This document shows positions 33,640 to 43,157 of a stretch of DNA of 64,000 bases, piece after piece. The notes beneath the pieces are model-generated. The model ran no database searches and was not told where the DNA came from. It saw only the letters and a program-made list of their open reading frames with translations. Origin of the DNA: Paenibacillus sp. J2TS4. Its GTDB lineage: Bacteria; Bacillota; Bacilli; Paenibacillales; NBRC-103111. How positions within the stretch are numbered: the stretch's first letter is position 1; every line of letters begins with the position of its first letter. The stretch covers positions 682,001 through 746,000 of the forward strand of contig NZ_BOSH01000001.1 of assembly GCF_018403245.1 (NCBI RefSeq), given 5' to 3'. The position numbers and the translations under genes were made by a program.

Positions 33640-34612
33640 AACCGTCAACAACTCATGACTCAAGTCACGAGCTTGTAACTGCCCGGAAGTACGTACGGCG
33701 GCTAGCCTCCTTCCTTGGGGTGGCGTTACCATAGGCAGGTTGACTGCTGCCCGACTGCATAGGTATACCTACACAGCCACTTCAGCGATGTACTGGATTC
33801 CAATGCGCTGAAGATTCATAGCGCCAATGCGATCATCATTCGAGCGATACCCGCACTTCTGACAACAGAAGCGGTGCTTTTTCTTATCCCGATTGGCTCT
33901 CTCTGTATGCTCACATTTGGGGCAGGCTTGTGACGTGTAACGGGGATCAACCTCCATTACTTTGGCTCCATGGAGGATGGCCTTATACGTGATCATCTGG
34001 CGCATCTGCTAGAAGGACCAAGAGACGGTTTCATAGCGATCCTGGACCCGAACCCGCTCTGTACGGTTTCGAATGCCCGTTAAATCTTCCAATACAAACA
34101 ACGTACGGCCCCATATCGGTGGACGAGTGCCTTGGATATCCGGTGATTGATATCTGTCATCCAGCGGTTTTCTCGTCCCCCGATTCGCTTTAACTTCCGG
34201 CAAGCGGAGGCTGTCCCCAGTTGCTGCAGCTGCTTTCGCAAATGCTTGTACTTCGAGCGCTTATTCTTAATGGGTCTACCGTGAAAGAACGTACATTGAC
34301 CTTGGGAATCATAGCTGGTCGCGATAAAATTGATGCCCATGTCTGTCGTAACCCATCGATTTGTTCAGGAGTGGGCAAGATCTTCACTTTGGCGGTTAAA
34401 GTGATCTTCAACTCAAGTCACCTGGCTTCGTGTTAATATGATCAGCTAGGCTGTATCCTACACACTCCATTATACCAAACATATGTTCCTGTTTGAAGCA
34501 GGAATTCAGAAATAAGTGGAAGATCACTTATCTAATCAAAAGAGGAGGAGTAAAGGGGCGTGACTAATAAGAGAAGGGTGTAAATTCCTCTCACGACTCA
34601 AGTCGCGAGTAT
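33640..34612 (-). mobile_element. Decayed IS200/IS605-type element
   Basis: It is bounded by two near-identical 20-mers able to form hairpins: CTCATGACTCAAGTCACGAG (33652-33671) and CTCACGACTCAAGTCGCGAG (34590-34609). They differ at positions 5 and 16, which pair with each other, so the change T-A to C-G preserves the stem. Between them is a broken tnpB on the minus strand. The roughly 100-bp stretch 33672-33768, between the tnpB end and its downstream hairpin, is where such elements encode the guide (omega) RNA. No tnpA is seen. Exact ends are estimated. Confidence 0.75.
33769..34411 (-). pseudogene. tnpB: tnpB pseudogene (RNA-guided nuclease relic)
   Basis: Reading leftward from ATG 34411: MKITLTAKVKILPTPEQ is a normal TnpB start, and then a large deletion joins it out of frame to the RuvC region at TTDMGINFIATSYD. 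A one-base frameshift near 34108 separates KALVHRYG from RTLFVLEDLTGIRNR. A TAG at 34009-34011 replaces the Tyr expected in SWSF-Y-QMRQMITYKA. The C-terminal zinc ribbon (CPKCEHTERAN, CCQKCGYRSNDDRIGAMNL) survives. The three RuvC acids (DMGIN, LEDLTG, NDDRIGA) are still encoded, but not in one protein. Confidence 0.88.
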
Positions 34613-34677
34613 CCTTTACGCAGATCATGAATATGTTGATCGTTATCAACGGTAAGCAACGTTATCGTCAATTTTTA

Positions 34678-34857
34678 GCGGTCACTAACGACCGTTAGCA
34701 TGACCCGATTCGCAGAATCGCGTATTTAATAGTCACTTTTGACCATTAGAAAGCAAAATTATGGTTTTTCACAGGAATATGCAAGGTTAATGGTCATAAT
34801 AGTCCACTATAAATCCTAAATCGCGAAAGGACCGCTCTAATGGTCATTCATGTCCAT
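34678..34857. repeat. Four-unit dyad element X (about 180 bp)
   Basis: Four 21-bp units end or begin in GACC-TTAG or its complement: direct at 34678-34698 and 34729-34749, inverted at 34787-34807 and 34837-34857. The pair offsets are 51 and 50 bp and the axis is near 34768. Each unit is itself nearly palindromic (GGTCA with TGACC). Spacers are unrelated. The geometry equals that of 11641-11820 and 41070-41242. It lies between the IS relic and hemZ. Confidence 0.75.
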
Positions 34858-35070
34858 TTGTAGTTTTTTTGCGCGTTGTCTTCTGCAAATCGCATAAATT
34901 CTGCCTCCGACATAATTCCTTCTATGTTCAGCAGATGAAATTCTCAACACAATATCGGACCGGTTGCAGTCAAAGTCAGCCTATGCGAAAAGTTTTATTC
35001 CACAAGCATCTTGTGATACACTCTACATTAGATAATTATGCTTACGGAATTCCCCCTCGGAGGTGCGAGT

Positions 35071-36633
35071 TTGATAACTATTGGGATAGATCGAATCGGA
35101 TTCGATGATTTTTCGACTGAAATTTTTCATATTGCCAGACTTTTTTTTGAACAACCTGAAGTGAAGTGGGAGCCGCCTTTAGAGGATGAAATAGATTGGA
35201 GAGCCATCATCGAGCTGAAGCAGGATGAGGGGATTCAGGAGTTTCTAGTCAAGACCTGTCTTAGCTCCAAAGAGCAAGGCGAAGTCTGGACCTATGAGCA
35301 TAAGAAGACCTTAACTGGGGAAGGCAGTGCGGAACGGATGGAAGTCAAGCGGGCCATTCTGCATTCATTGCTTCAGGTTCTACAGCAGGCGACCGGATTG
35401 GAGCAGCCCTGGGGGATTCTGACCGGAGTCCGTCCCACCAAGCTGATACATAATATGATGGCGGAGCATGATATCGAGCAATGCCGACAAATCTTAAGGG
35501 AGCAATATTTGGTCACCGATCCCAAGGTAAAGCTGCTGGCGGATGTCGCTGAACGCCAATTGAAGGTCATCCCGGATTTGTTTCATTTAGACCGGGAGGT
35601 CAGCATTTATATCGGCATTCCTTTTTGCCCGACCAAATGTGCTTATTGCACCTTTCCTGCTTATGATATCCGCGGAAATAACGGGTCCGTTCAAGGCTTC
35701 TTGGAAGGACTGCATTATGAAATCCGGGAGATGGGCCGCTGGATGCAGCAGGCCGGTCTTGGGATCACGACGATTTATTGGGGCGGAGGAACGCCAACCA
35801 GCATCGAAGCAGAAGAGATGGATGCTTTGTTTCAGACGATCCAGCAATCCTTTCCTGGAATGAATCAGGTGAGAGAGTTGACGGTAGAGGCCGGACGGCC
35901 GGATACGATTACCCCCGATAAAATCACGGTAATGAAGCGGTGGAATGTGGATCGGATTAGTATAAATCCGCAAAGCTTTACCCAAGCGACACTAGATTCG
36001 ATTGGAAGGCATCATACGGTTAAAGAAACGATAGAGAAATTCCAGCTGGCTCGCGAAATGGGTATGAACAATATAAACATGGATTTAATCATTGGTCTGC
36101 CTAATGAAGGAATAGAGCAATTGCAGCTGACGTTAGACGAAACGGCCAAGCTGCTTCCCGAGTCGTTAACGGTTCATACGCTTTCCTTTAAAAGAGCCTC
36201 CAAAATGACGAAAAATCGAAGCCAGTACGAAGTAGCGGAACGGGACGAGATCGCGGAAATGATGAACATGGCCTCCGCATGGATGGACCGGTATGGCTAC
36301 CAGCCCTATTATTTGTACAGGCAGAAAAATATACTCGGAAATCTGGAAAATGTCGGTTACTCTTTGGAAGGACGGGAGAGTCTATACAACATCGTCATGA
36401 TGGAGGAACGGCAAACGATCATTGGGCTGGGCTGCGGAGCGGTAAGCAAAATTCTCCATCCGGCAATTGCAGGGGAAGATGGCAGGGTGCAGCAAAAAAT
36501 CGACCGGTTTCCGAATCCAAAAGAACCGATTGCTTATATCCAAAACTATAGAGAATATGTGGATAAAAAAATCCGATTGTTAAATCAAGCTTACAATACT
36601 AAAGCAGAAGGGATTCGAACAAGCGGAGAATAA
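35071..36633 (+). CDS. hemZ: Coproporphyrinogen III dehydrogenase-like radical SAM protein HemZ
   Basis: A 520-residue HemN-related radical SAM protein proposed to convert coproporphyrinogen III to protoporphyrinogen IX without oxygen. The cluster motif CPTKCAYC is near residue 187 and GGGTPTS near 240. The roughly 165-residue N-terminal extension is typical of HemZ and absent from HemN. The TTG at 35071 behind CGGAGGTG is chosen over an ATG at 35038 that has no ribosome site. It stands alone between an intergenic element and the FAD oxidoreductase. Confidence 0.88.
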   Translation: MITIGIDRIGFDDFSTEIFHIARLFFEQPEVKWEPPLEDEIDWRAIIELKQDEGIQEFLVKTCLSSKEQGEVWTYEHKKTLTGEGSAERMEVKRAILHSLLQVLQQATGLEQPWGILTGVRPTKLIHNMMAEHDIEQCRQILREQYLVTDPKVKLLADVAERQLKVIPDLFHLDREVSIYIGIPFCPTKCAYCTFPAYDIRGNNGSVQGFLEGLHYEIREMGRWMQQAGLGITTIYWGGGTPTSIEAEEMDALFQTIQQSFPGMNQVRELTVEAGRPDTITPDKITVMKRWNVDRISINPQSFTQATLDSIGRHHTVKETIEKFQLAREMGMNNINMDLIIGLPNEGIEQLQLTLDETAKLLPESLTVHTLSFKRASKMTKNRSQYEVAERDEIAEMMNMASAWMDRYGYQPYYLYRQKNILGNLENVGYSLEGRESLYNIVMMEERQTIIGLGCGAVSKILHPAIAGEDGRVQQKIDRFPNPKEPIAYIQNYREYVDKKIRLLNQAYNTKAEGIRTSGE

Positions 36634-36671
36634 GACTTCAAATTGATTCTTTACCATATGGAGGGTCTACA

Positions 36672-38615
36672 GTGAGGAATAAATGGATATTATTAATGTC
36701 TACCGCCATTATTCTGCTGGCAGCAGGAAGCGGTTGGTTATACTACAAGGAAAAGTATGGGGGCGGCATCAGCTTCACCTCGCGGGAAAAGCCGCAAGAA
36801 TTGGAGAAAGTGGAGTTTGTTGCTCAGCCGGCTGATGAATACGACGTCATCGTTGTCGGAACGGACCCGGAAGGGATTGCCGCCGCGGTTTCCGCGTCCC
36901 GCAACGGCCTCAAAACGCTGTTAGTCGACGGTCATGACCGTGAAATTCTCGGTGGCTTGATGACGCTCGGCTGGTTGAACAGCATTGATATGAACTATGA
37001 CGTGGAGAATAAATCTATCGTTCCCGGGGCGAAAATGCCCGTGCTGAATAAAGGAATTTTTCTGGAATGGTATGACAAGGTAGAGGGAGATTCATTTGAC
37101 GTCAACACGGCGGCCAATGCTTTTAACAAAATCGTGCAAAATGAAGAACTGCTCGATCTGCATCTGAAGGCAAAAGCGATCGAACCCATTACCGAGCACG
37201 GTCAGGAAGACCTGACGGTCGTGGAAGGGGTATCGATTACAAGGGAGGACGGGACGGTTCAGCAGGTCAAGGCCAAGGCCGTCATTGATGCTACCCAGGA
37301 TGGGGATTTCGCCGCGGCCGCAGGAGTTCCTTTTACGCTTGGCCGGGAGGATTTGGGAGATATGAAATCTCAAATGGCCGTTACGCTTGTTTTTCGCCTG
37401 GATAATGTGGACAACGAGGTTTGGAAGCAGGTTCGACAACGTCTGAGCAATGATAATAACCCGAATACCGGCGCTACCGAAATGTCGGCCTGGGGTTATG
37501 ATGAAATGCAAAAATATCCGGCGGTCAATAAGGAACGGTTAAAAATGCGCGGTTTAAATATCGGCCGCCAAAACGACGGCACGATTCTGATCAATGCCCT
37601 GCAAATTTTTGGAGTCGACCCGTTTGATCCTGAGTCCCGCGCGGAAGCTTTTGAGATTGCCAAGGAAGAGATCCCCCATGTTGTAAAATATATGAAGGAG
37701 CTGTATCCGGAATTTGCCAACGTTGAATTTGTTGATACCGCTCCGGAGCTTTATGTGCGGGAAAGCAGACATATGAAAGGGATGTACCGGCTGACGATTC
37801 TGGATCTGCTGGAGAACCGCGATCAATGGGACCGCATTGGCTTCGGCTCCTACGCCGTTGACATTCAACGGACGAGTCCGGCGGATAACGGGGCAGTCGT
37901 TATGGATCCGCCCAAATACGCCATTCCTTTTCGCAGCATAGTTCCGCAGAAGGTGGATAACTTGCTGGTCGTAGGGCGTGCCGCCAGCTTCGATACGCTC
38001 CCGCACGGGAGCGCGCGGGTCATTCCAACCGGGATGGCGACGGGAGAATCCGCAGGAGCGGCGGCAAAAATTGCTATAGATAGTGAGATGACTTTTCGCG
38101 AGCTGGCTGAGTCCAAGGAGGACATCAAGAAGCTTCAGGACTTGATCAACAGCAAAGGAATGGATGTCCAGCCCTATACCCCTAAAGTGCATCCTTATAT
38201 GGAGCATGAGGCTTATCCGGGCTTGAAGGTGGCGGTTTATCTCGGTATCGCCATTGGCGGCTACAGCAATGATTTCAGGCTGGACGATGCGTCCAACCCG
38301 CAAAGATTTGTTAACCAATGGAACATTGCCAAACGGGTGTATCCGAATTCGTTTAAGGGCGATGCATCGGCCTCTATAGCGGGCATAGATGAAGCGGGCA
38401 AGCAATTGTTGACGCTTGAGCAGGCCTGCTACACGATAGCTAAAGCGGTAGAGCTGGACGTAGCCAGAGATCAGGCCCAGACCGAATTGATAGGCAAAGG
38501 GCTGCTTAATCCGTCCACAGTAGATAAAATTAAAGACCCGAACCAGTTGACGAACGGGGATACGTACATGCTGCTGAAGGATGCTCTCGAGCGGGTGGTC
38601 GGCGTGAAGTTCTAG
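36672..38615 (+). CDS. Membrane-anchored or exported FAD-dependent oxidoreductase
   Basis: A 647-residue flavoprotein with an N-terminal hydrophobic helix (residues 5-24), then a dinucleotide fold YDVIVVGTDPEGIAAAVSASRNGLKTLLVD near residue 58. It resembles the FAD-dependent oxidoreductase family with a later GRAASFDTLPHGSARVIPTGMATGESAG segment near 440 that closes the FAD site. A C-terminal S-layer-like or repeat region follows. It probably works at or outside the membrane; the substrate is unknown. The start is GTG at 36672 behind ATGGAGGG. Confidence 0.82.
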   Translation: MRNKWILLMSTAIILLAAGSGWLYYKEKYGGGISFTSREKPQELEKVEFVAQPADEYDVIVVGTDPEGIAAAVSASRNGLKTLLVDGHDREILGGLMTLGWLNSIDMNYDVENKSIVPGAKMPVLNKGIFLEWYDKVEGDSFDVNTAANAFNKIVQNEELLDLHLKAKAIEPITEHGQEDLTVVEGVSITREDGTVQQVKAKAVIDATQDGDFAAAAGVPFTLGREDLGDMKSQMAVTLVFRLDNVDNEVWKQVRQRLSNDNNPNTGATEMSAWGYDEMQKYPAVNKERLKMRGLNIGRQNDGTILINALQIFGVDPFDPESRAEAFEIAKEEIPHVVKYMKELYPEFANVEFVDTAPELYVRESRHMKGMYRLTILDLLENRDQWDRIGFGSYAVDIQRTSPADNGAVVMDPPKYAIPFRSIVPQKVDNLLVVGRAASFDTLPHGSARVIPTGMATGESAGAAAKIAIDSEMTFRELAESKEDIKKLQDLINSKGMDVQPYTPKVHPYMEHEAYPGLKVAVYLGIAIGGYSNDFRLDDASNPQRFVNQWNIAKRVYPNSFKGDASASIAGIDEAGKQLLTLEQACYTIAKAVELDVARDQAQTELIGKGLLNPSTVDKIKDPNQLTNGDTYMLLKDALERVVGVKF

Positions 38616-38844
38616 AGGAGCGGCAAACAAAAGATAGTGGAGATAAAGTTTGGACCTAATTGCGGTGAAATAAAGTTTGCAAATGCCTTTATTTAGAGCC
38701 GAACGCTTCAGTGGTGGGGGATGTTCCGAAGACCTATGAAAAAGACTTTCTCTGCAGTCTCAAACAACATTTATTTCGAATTAAGGGCAGATCCTGAGTC
38801 TGACCATCCCTCTATCAGCACCGAAGCGTGTCAGAAATCAACTT

Positions 38845-38899
38845 GTAATCAAACTGTAATATTAGTTTCATAGTCTTGTAATGATGTTTGTCTATACTT
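38845..38899 (+). promoter_or_regulatory. WalR (YycF)-type box and -10, without a gene
   Basis: TGTAAT-CAAAC-TGTAAT at 38845-38861 fits the WalR consensus (two TGTWAH half-sites, 5 bp apart) exactly. Further TGTAAT copies are at 38878 and 38916. TATACT at 38894-38899 is a plausible -10. In Bacilli such promoters drive cell-wall hydrolases, but here a terminator follows within 40 bases. Confidence 0.55.
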
Positions 38900-38936
38900 A
38901 GTCATGACCCCTTTTGTAATATATACAATTAATTTC

Positions 38937-38968
38937 AACCTACACCACGTGGTGTAGGTTCTTTTCTT
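38937..38968 (+). terminator. Strong terminator with no gene before it
   Basis: AACCTACACCACGTGGTGTAGGTT is a perfect stem (38938-38961 region), followed by CTTTTCTTTTT. Confidence 0.85.
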
Positions 38969-39010
38969 TTTAATGAGTTTCTTGGTTGGGATTCATTCTT
39001 TAGATGGGGG

Positions 39011-39072
39011 TGCCTATTGACATGGTCTCCGACGAGACACGGAGCCCTCACAATAATGACAAATAATAGGCA
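39011..39072. other. Nested inverted repeats of unknown role
   Basis: Outer arms TGCCTATT (39011-39018) and AATAGGCA (39065-39072) enclose an inner hairpin built from CTCCG and CGGAG (39027-39044). No ORF. Nothing else is recognised between 38970 and 39150. Confidence 0.35.
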
Positions 39073-39152
39073 TGATTTCTAATAGACGGGGACTCCAACC
39101 AGACGAAATCATTTGACATGAATAGGACATAATAACACATGATCTCTGATAC

Positions 39153-39181
39153 TTGACATTCTTTCCTCACCACATTACAAT
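39153..39181 (+). promoter_or_regulatory. Promoter of the hisS T-box leader
   Basis: TTGACA (39153-39158), 17-bp spacer, TACAAT (39176-39181). Confidence 0.8.
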
Positions 39182-39187
39182 CAATAC

Positions 39188-39545
39188 TAATCTTACGAGC
39201 TCTTGTGAGCGTCGATGTTTATTTGATTTATTTATTGGATCCGTTGAAGGGACCGAGTAATTCAACCCCACCTCTCCAGAGAAGGAAGCCTTTGGCTGCA
39301 AGCTTCCCGAGGATGATTGAATGAACGACCTCCCGGAGGACTGGCCGTGACCCCCACAGCTTATTCAAGAAGCGGGTGGAAGTAGCAGCTTGGCGTAGTC
39401 GGGCGTTAACCGAGCAAAGTGCGGAATATTCCCGGGATGATGAATCCTTATGCAGGGAAGAATCCGAATGTGGGTGGTACCACGGGAGATTGTAATAATC
39501 CCTCGTCCCTGGTCTATTGAGGCCGGAGGCGGGGGTTTTTTATTT
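39188..39545 (+). promoter_or_regulatory. T-box riboswitch before hisS, specifier GAC
   Basis: A tRNA-sensing leader. Stem I shows GAGTA near 39258, an apical AGAGAAGGAAGCC/GGCTGCAAGCTTCC pair and the loop-E GAA. By alignment with the glyQS layout, the specifier after GAAC is GAC (39327-39329), an Asp codon. The T-box core TGGGTGGTACCACGGG is at 39471-39486. The competing terminator (about 39500-39543) ends in TTTTTT. Uncharged tRNA should favour antitermination of hisS and probably aspS. Confidence 0.88.
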
Positions 39546-39567
39546 TGACAAAAGGGGGCTAAAGCGA

Positions 39568-40824
39568 ATGAGTTTTCAAAAGCCAAAAGGCACACAGGAT
39601 TTACTCCCCGGCGTTGTGGAGAAGTGGCAGTTCATTGAAGCTAAAGCAAGAGATTTGTGCCGCCGCTATCATTATAAAGAAATCCGCACGCCGATCTTCG
39701 AGCATACCGAGCTTTTTCAGCGCGGAGTGGGTGAGACGACCGACATTGTCGAGAAGGAAATGTACACTTTCCAAGATAAAGGCAATCGCAGCATGACCCT
39801 TCGTCCGGAAGGAACGGCCGGTGTCGTAAGAGCCTACGTAGAGAATAAGCTGTATGCCGAACCGGACGTAACGAAGCTGTATTATATCGGGCCGATGTTC
39901 CGATATGAACAGCCCCAAGCGGGACGTTACCGTCAACTGCATCAGTTCGGGGTCGAAGCGTTCGGCTCGACCGATCCTTCGCTGGATGCGGAGGTTATCG
40001 CTCTAGGCTACAGCTTCTACCATGAAGTGGGCATTCGTGAGGTGACGGTCGAGATTAACTCTGTCGGCACCCCGGAAATTCGTGCCCGCTTTCGTGAGAC
40101 GCTGCTGCAATTTCTTCAGCCGATGCGAGAGGAGCTTTGCAAAGACTGCCAGAATCGGATGGAGAAAAACCCGCTGCGGGTGCTCGACTGCAAGGTCGAT
40201 CAGCATCGATTTGAAGGGGCGCCGGAGCTAATTAGTCATTTGGACGAGGAATGCTCCGCTCATTTCGAAGCGGTTAGGAATCGCTTATCGGCGATGAATA
40301 TCCCGTACCGGATTAATCCGCGGCTCGTACGCGGGCTCGATTATTACACGCACACCGCTTTTGAATATAAGGCGGGGGGCATCGGAGCCATCGATACAAT
40401 AGGCGGCGGCGGCCGGTTCAATGGACTGGTCGGCGATGTCGGCGGTCAGGATCAGCCAGGCGTCGGTCTTGGTCTCGGGCTGGAAAGAACTCTGCTCGTT
40501 CTGGAAGCCCAGCAGGTGAATGTGCCCGGCGGGGAGCCGATAGACGTCTATCTGCTACCGATGGGGGAGCGGGCAGAGAGCGAAGCGGTAAGATTGTTGT
40601 TTGAGCTTCGTTCTCAAGGGATAGCGGCAGAGAAAGACTATATGCAGCGAAAGATGAAGGCGCAAATGAAAGCGGCGGATCGCTGCCAAGCCCGCTACGT
40701 AGCCATTCTCGGTGAGGATGAGCTGGACCAAGAGGTCATAGCGCTCAAGGAAATGGCTACGGGAGAGCAGCAATCGGTGCCGCTTAATGAACTGGCCGAC
40801 CGTTTGAAGCCGGCTCAGGCCTGA
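39568..40824 (+). CDS. hisS: Histidyl-tRNA synthetase
   Basis: A 418-residue class II synthetase. Motif 2 appears as MTLRPEGTAGVVRAYVENK and the His-specific GLDYYTHTAFE and GGGGRFNGLVG segments are present. The C-terminal anticodon-binding domain is complete. The open frame reaches into the T-box, but the ATG at 39568, after AAAGGGGGCT, gives the standard N-terminus FQKPKGTQDLLPG. It is separated from aspS by about 510 bases holding a four-unit dyad element. Confidence 0.97.
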   Translation: MSFQKPKGTQDLLPGVVEKWQFIEAKARDLCRRYHYKEIRTPIFEHTELFQRGVGETTDIVEKEMYTFQDKGNRSMTLRPEGTAGVVRAYVENKLYAEPDVTKLYYIGPMFRYEQPQAGRYRQLHQFGVEAFGSTDPSLDAEVIALGYSFYHEVGIREVTVEINSVGTPEIRARFRETLLQFLQPMREELCKDCQNRMEKNPLRVLDCKVDQHRFEGAPELISHLDEECSAHFEAVRNRLSAMNIPYRINPRLVRGLDYYTHTAFEYKAGGIGAIDTIGGGGRFNGLVGDVGGQDQPGVGLGLGLERTLLVLEAQQVNVPGGEPIDVYLLPMGERAESEAVRLLFELRSQGIAAEKDYMQRKMKAQMKAADRCQARYVAILGEDELDQEVIALKEMATGEQQSVPLNELADRLKPAQA

Positions 40825-41069
40825 CCGTGGCAGACGGTCGACGGCGATCGAATCGATCTCGCTCGGCTTAAGCGCAGTCGATCGGCGGCGGGCGCGGCAA
40901 CAATTGCTTGCCATGAGGTTGGCTGCCAAGCTCACATCCCCTCATGGGCGGCATAAAGCTTGCCGCCGGAAGAAGGGCTTTCCGGCCAGCCGCCATCTCA
41001 CGCGAAACGTTTGCCCGCTGGCATGCAGTGCTGCCAAAACTAGCTGCATAACGGGTAGCCAACGTTACT
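40824..41069. other. Gap after hisS with small hairpins
   Basis: GC-rich DNA without a gene. GACCGT/ACGGTC (40824-40840) and GGCGGCA/TGCCGCC (40947-40967) can form hairpins, but neither has a T-tract. Confidence 0.4.
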
Positions 41070-41242
41070 TGCAAAAGTACAGGTCTTTGGATGGATTTTA
41101 CCCGGAACAGGCCAATCTAGTGCAAAAACGCAGTGAATTTTAGCGGTTTGATTGGTTTCAGGCTTTTGCTGTAAAAAACCTGCATTTTTGCACATCAGTT
41201 TGGATTGTTTGCCGTTTTTCAAAATCGACATGCACTTTTGTA
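41070..41242. repeat. Four-unit dyad element Y (about 173 bp)
   Basis: Core 13-mers: direct TGCAAAAGTACAG (41070-41082) and TGCAAAAACGCAG (41121-41133); inverted TGCAAAAATGCAG (41192-41180) and TACAAAAGTGCAT (41242-41230). The offsets are 51 and 50 bp and the axis is near 41156. The geometry is the same as the elements at 11641 and 34678, but with a different unit. Confidence 0.75.
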
Positions 41243-41338
41243 TTGCGATCGGACCGCTCACGGTGAACCATCAGCTTATACCAGATTTTAGAATTTTAAT
41301 AAAAAATGTTAATTTTTCTTGAGGAGGAAGACAGCGAT

Positions 41339-43120
41339 ATGTCCATGCTAAAAACGCATCATTGCGGCCAGCTTACTAAAGCCAATGTAGGAGAAACCGT
41401 TCAATTGAACGGTTGGGTACAAAGAAGACGCGACCTCGGAGGAGTGCTTTTCATTGATCTGCGGGATCGAACCGGAATAGTCCAAATCGTATTCAACCCG
41501 GATTTCTCAGGGGAAGCTCTGGAAATAGCCGATAGAGCCCGTAACGAATATGTATTAGCCGTACGCGGTAAAGTAATTGAGCGGGCCGAGGATACGAAAA
41601 ACGATAACCTGGCGACGGGAGAAATTGAAGTTCAGGTGTCGGAAATCGAAATTATGAATATCGCCAAAAATCCGCCGTTCTTCATTGAAGACGGCATCGA
41701 GATCGATGAAGCGCTGCGGCTGAAATACCGTTATCTTGACCTGCGCCGCCCGGAAATGCAGAAGACTCTCAAGCTTCGCTCCAAAGCGGCTAAAGTTTTC
41801 CGTGATTTCCTGGATGACAACGAGTTCGTTGAAGTGGAAACACCGATTTTAACGAGAAGCACGCCGGAAGGCGCAAGGGATTATCTGGTGCCCAGCCGGG
41901 TTCATGAAGGCAAGTTTTTTGCCTTGCCGCAGTCTCCCCAACTCTTCAAGCAATTGCTGATGGTCGGGGGGCTGGAGCGCTATTATCAGATCGCTCGCTG
42001 CTTCCGTGACGAGGACCTTCGGGCCGACAGACAGCCGGAGTTTACCCAGGTCGACATTGAGACGTCGTTCCTTTCTCCGGAGCAGCTTCAGAGCATGATG
42101 GAAGAGCTGATGGTGAAGCTGTTTAAAGAGACGGTTGGCGTAGACATTCCTCGTCCGTTCCAAAGATTGACTTATGCCGAAGCGATGGGTAAATATGGTT
42201 CCGACAAACCGGATTTGCGCTTTGGCCTGGAATTGGTCGAAGTGTCCGACATTGTGGCTAACAGCGGAGTCAAAGTCTTCTCGACCGTAGTGGGCCAAGG
42301 TGGTCAGGTGAAGGCGCTGAATGCCAAAGGCTGCGCTTCCTGGAGCCGCAAGGAACTGGATGATTTGCAGCCGTTCGCCAATCGTTATGGCGGCAAAGGA
42401 CTGGCATGGATTCAAGTCAAGGAAGGCGAGTGGAAAGGACCGATCGTCAAATTTTTCAGCGAAGAAGAAATTGCGGCTCTTACCGAGCGCCTGCAGGCGG
42501 AGGAAGGCGACCTGCTGGTCTTCTCTGCAGATAAGCCCAAAGTGGTGGCAGACGTGCTCGGCAACCTGCGCTTGAAGCTGGGCAGCGATTTGGGACTGAT
42601 TGACGAGAGTCAATACAAGTTTGCCTGGGTTGTTGACTTCCCGCTGTTTGAATACGATGAAGAGGAGCAGCGGTATGTCGCCGCGCACCATCCGTTTACC
42701 CGGCCCATGGAGGAGGATATCCATTATTTCGACACCGATCCGGGCCAAATGAGAGCGCAGGCTTATGACCTTGTATTGAATGGCTATGAAGTCGGCGGCG
42801 GCTCCATGAGGATTTACAAGCGGGACATTCAGGAAAAAATGTTCACGGCTCTCGGATTCTCAGAGGAAAAGGCGCGCGAAAAATTCGGATATCTGCTGGA
42901 AGCTTTCGAATACGGGACTCCTCCGCATGGCGGAATAGCCTTTGGATTAGACCGGCTTATTATGCTGCTGGCCAGACGCAGCAATTTGCGTGAGACCATT
43001 GCCTTCCCCAAGACGGCAAGCGCCTCCTGCCTGCTTATGGACGCTCCGGGCGAGGTGGACAGTCAGCAGTTGGAGCAGCTCTCCATTCGCATTGCGATGA
43101 AGCAGCCTTCCTCCAAGTAA
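41339..43120 (+). CDS. aspS: Aspartyl-tRNA synthetase
   Basis: A 593-residue bacterial-type AspRS. An N-terminal OB-fold ([21 protein letters not shown]), class II core motifs ([38 protein letters not shown]) and the GAD insertion near residues 290-420 are all visible. The ATG at 41339 is chosen because GAGGAGGA lies 10 bases upstream; the open frame is longer. It is downstream of hisS and element Y. Confidence 0.97.
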   Translation: MSMLKTHHCGQLTKANVGETVQLNGWVQRRRDLGGVLFIDLRDRTGIVQIVFNPDFSGEALEIADRARNEYVLAVRGKVIERAEDTKNDNLATGEIEVQVSEIEIMNIAKNPPFFIEDGIEIDEALRLKYRYLDLRRPEMQKTLKLRSKAAKVFRDFLDDNEFVEVETPILTRSTPEGARDYLVPSRVHEGKFFALPQSPQLFKQLLMVGGLERYYQIARCFRDEDLRADRQPEFTQVDIETSFLSPEQLQSMMEELMVKLFKETVGVDIPRPFQRLTYAEAMGKYGSDKPDLRFGLELVEVSDIVANSGVKVFSTVVGQGGQVKALNAKGCASWSRKELDDLQPFANRYGGKGLAWIQVKEGEWKGPIVKFFSEEEIAALTERLQAEEGDLLVFSADKPKVVADVLGNLRLKLGSDLGLIDESQYKFAWVVDFPLFEYDEEEQRYVAAHHPFTRPMEEDIHYFDTDPGQMRAQAYDLVLNGYEVGGGSMRIYKRDIQEKMFTALGFSEEKAREKFGYLLEAFEYGTPPHGGIAFGLDRLIMLLARRSNLRETIAFPKTASASCLLMDAPGEVDSQQLEQLSIRIAMKQPSSK

Positions 43121-43157
43121 GTCAACCCTAATCTGTTTGAAGAAGGAGGAAGCCCAA

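Noticed and set aside
34675..34863. CRISPR array
   Set aside because: Only four degenerate units, two of them inverted, and spacing fixed by symmetry; there are no cas genes.
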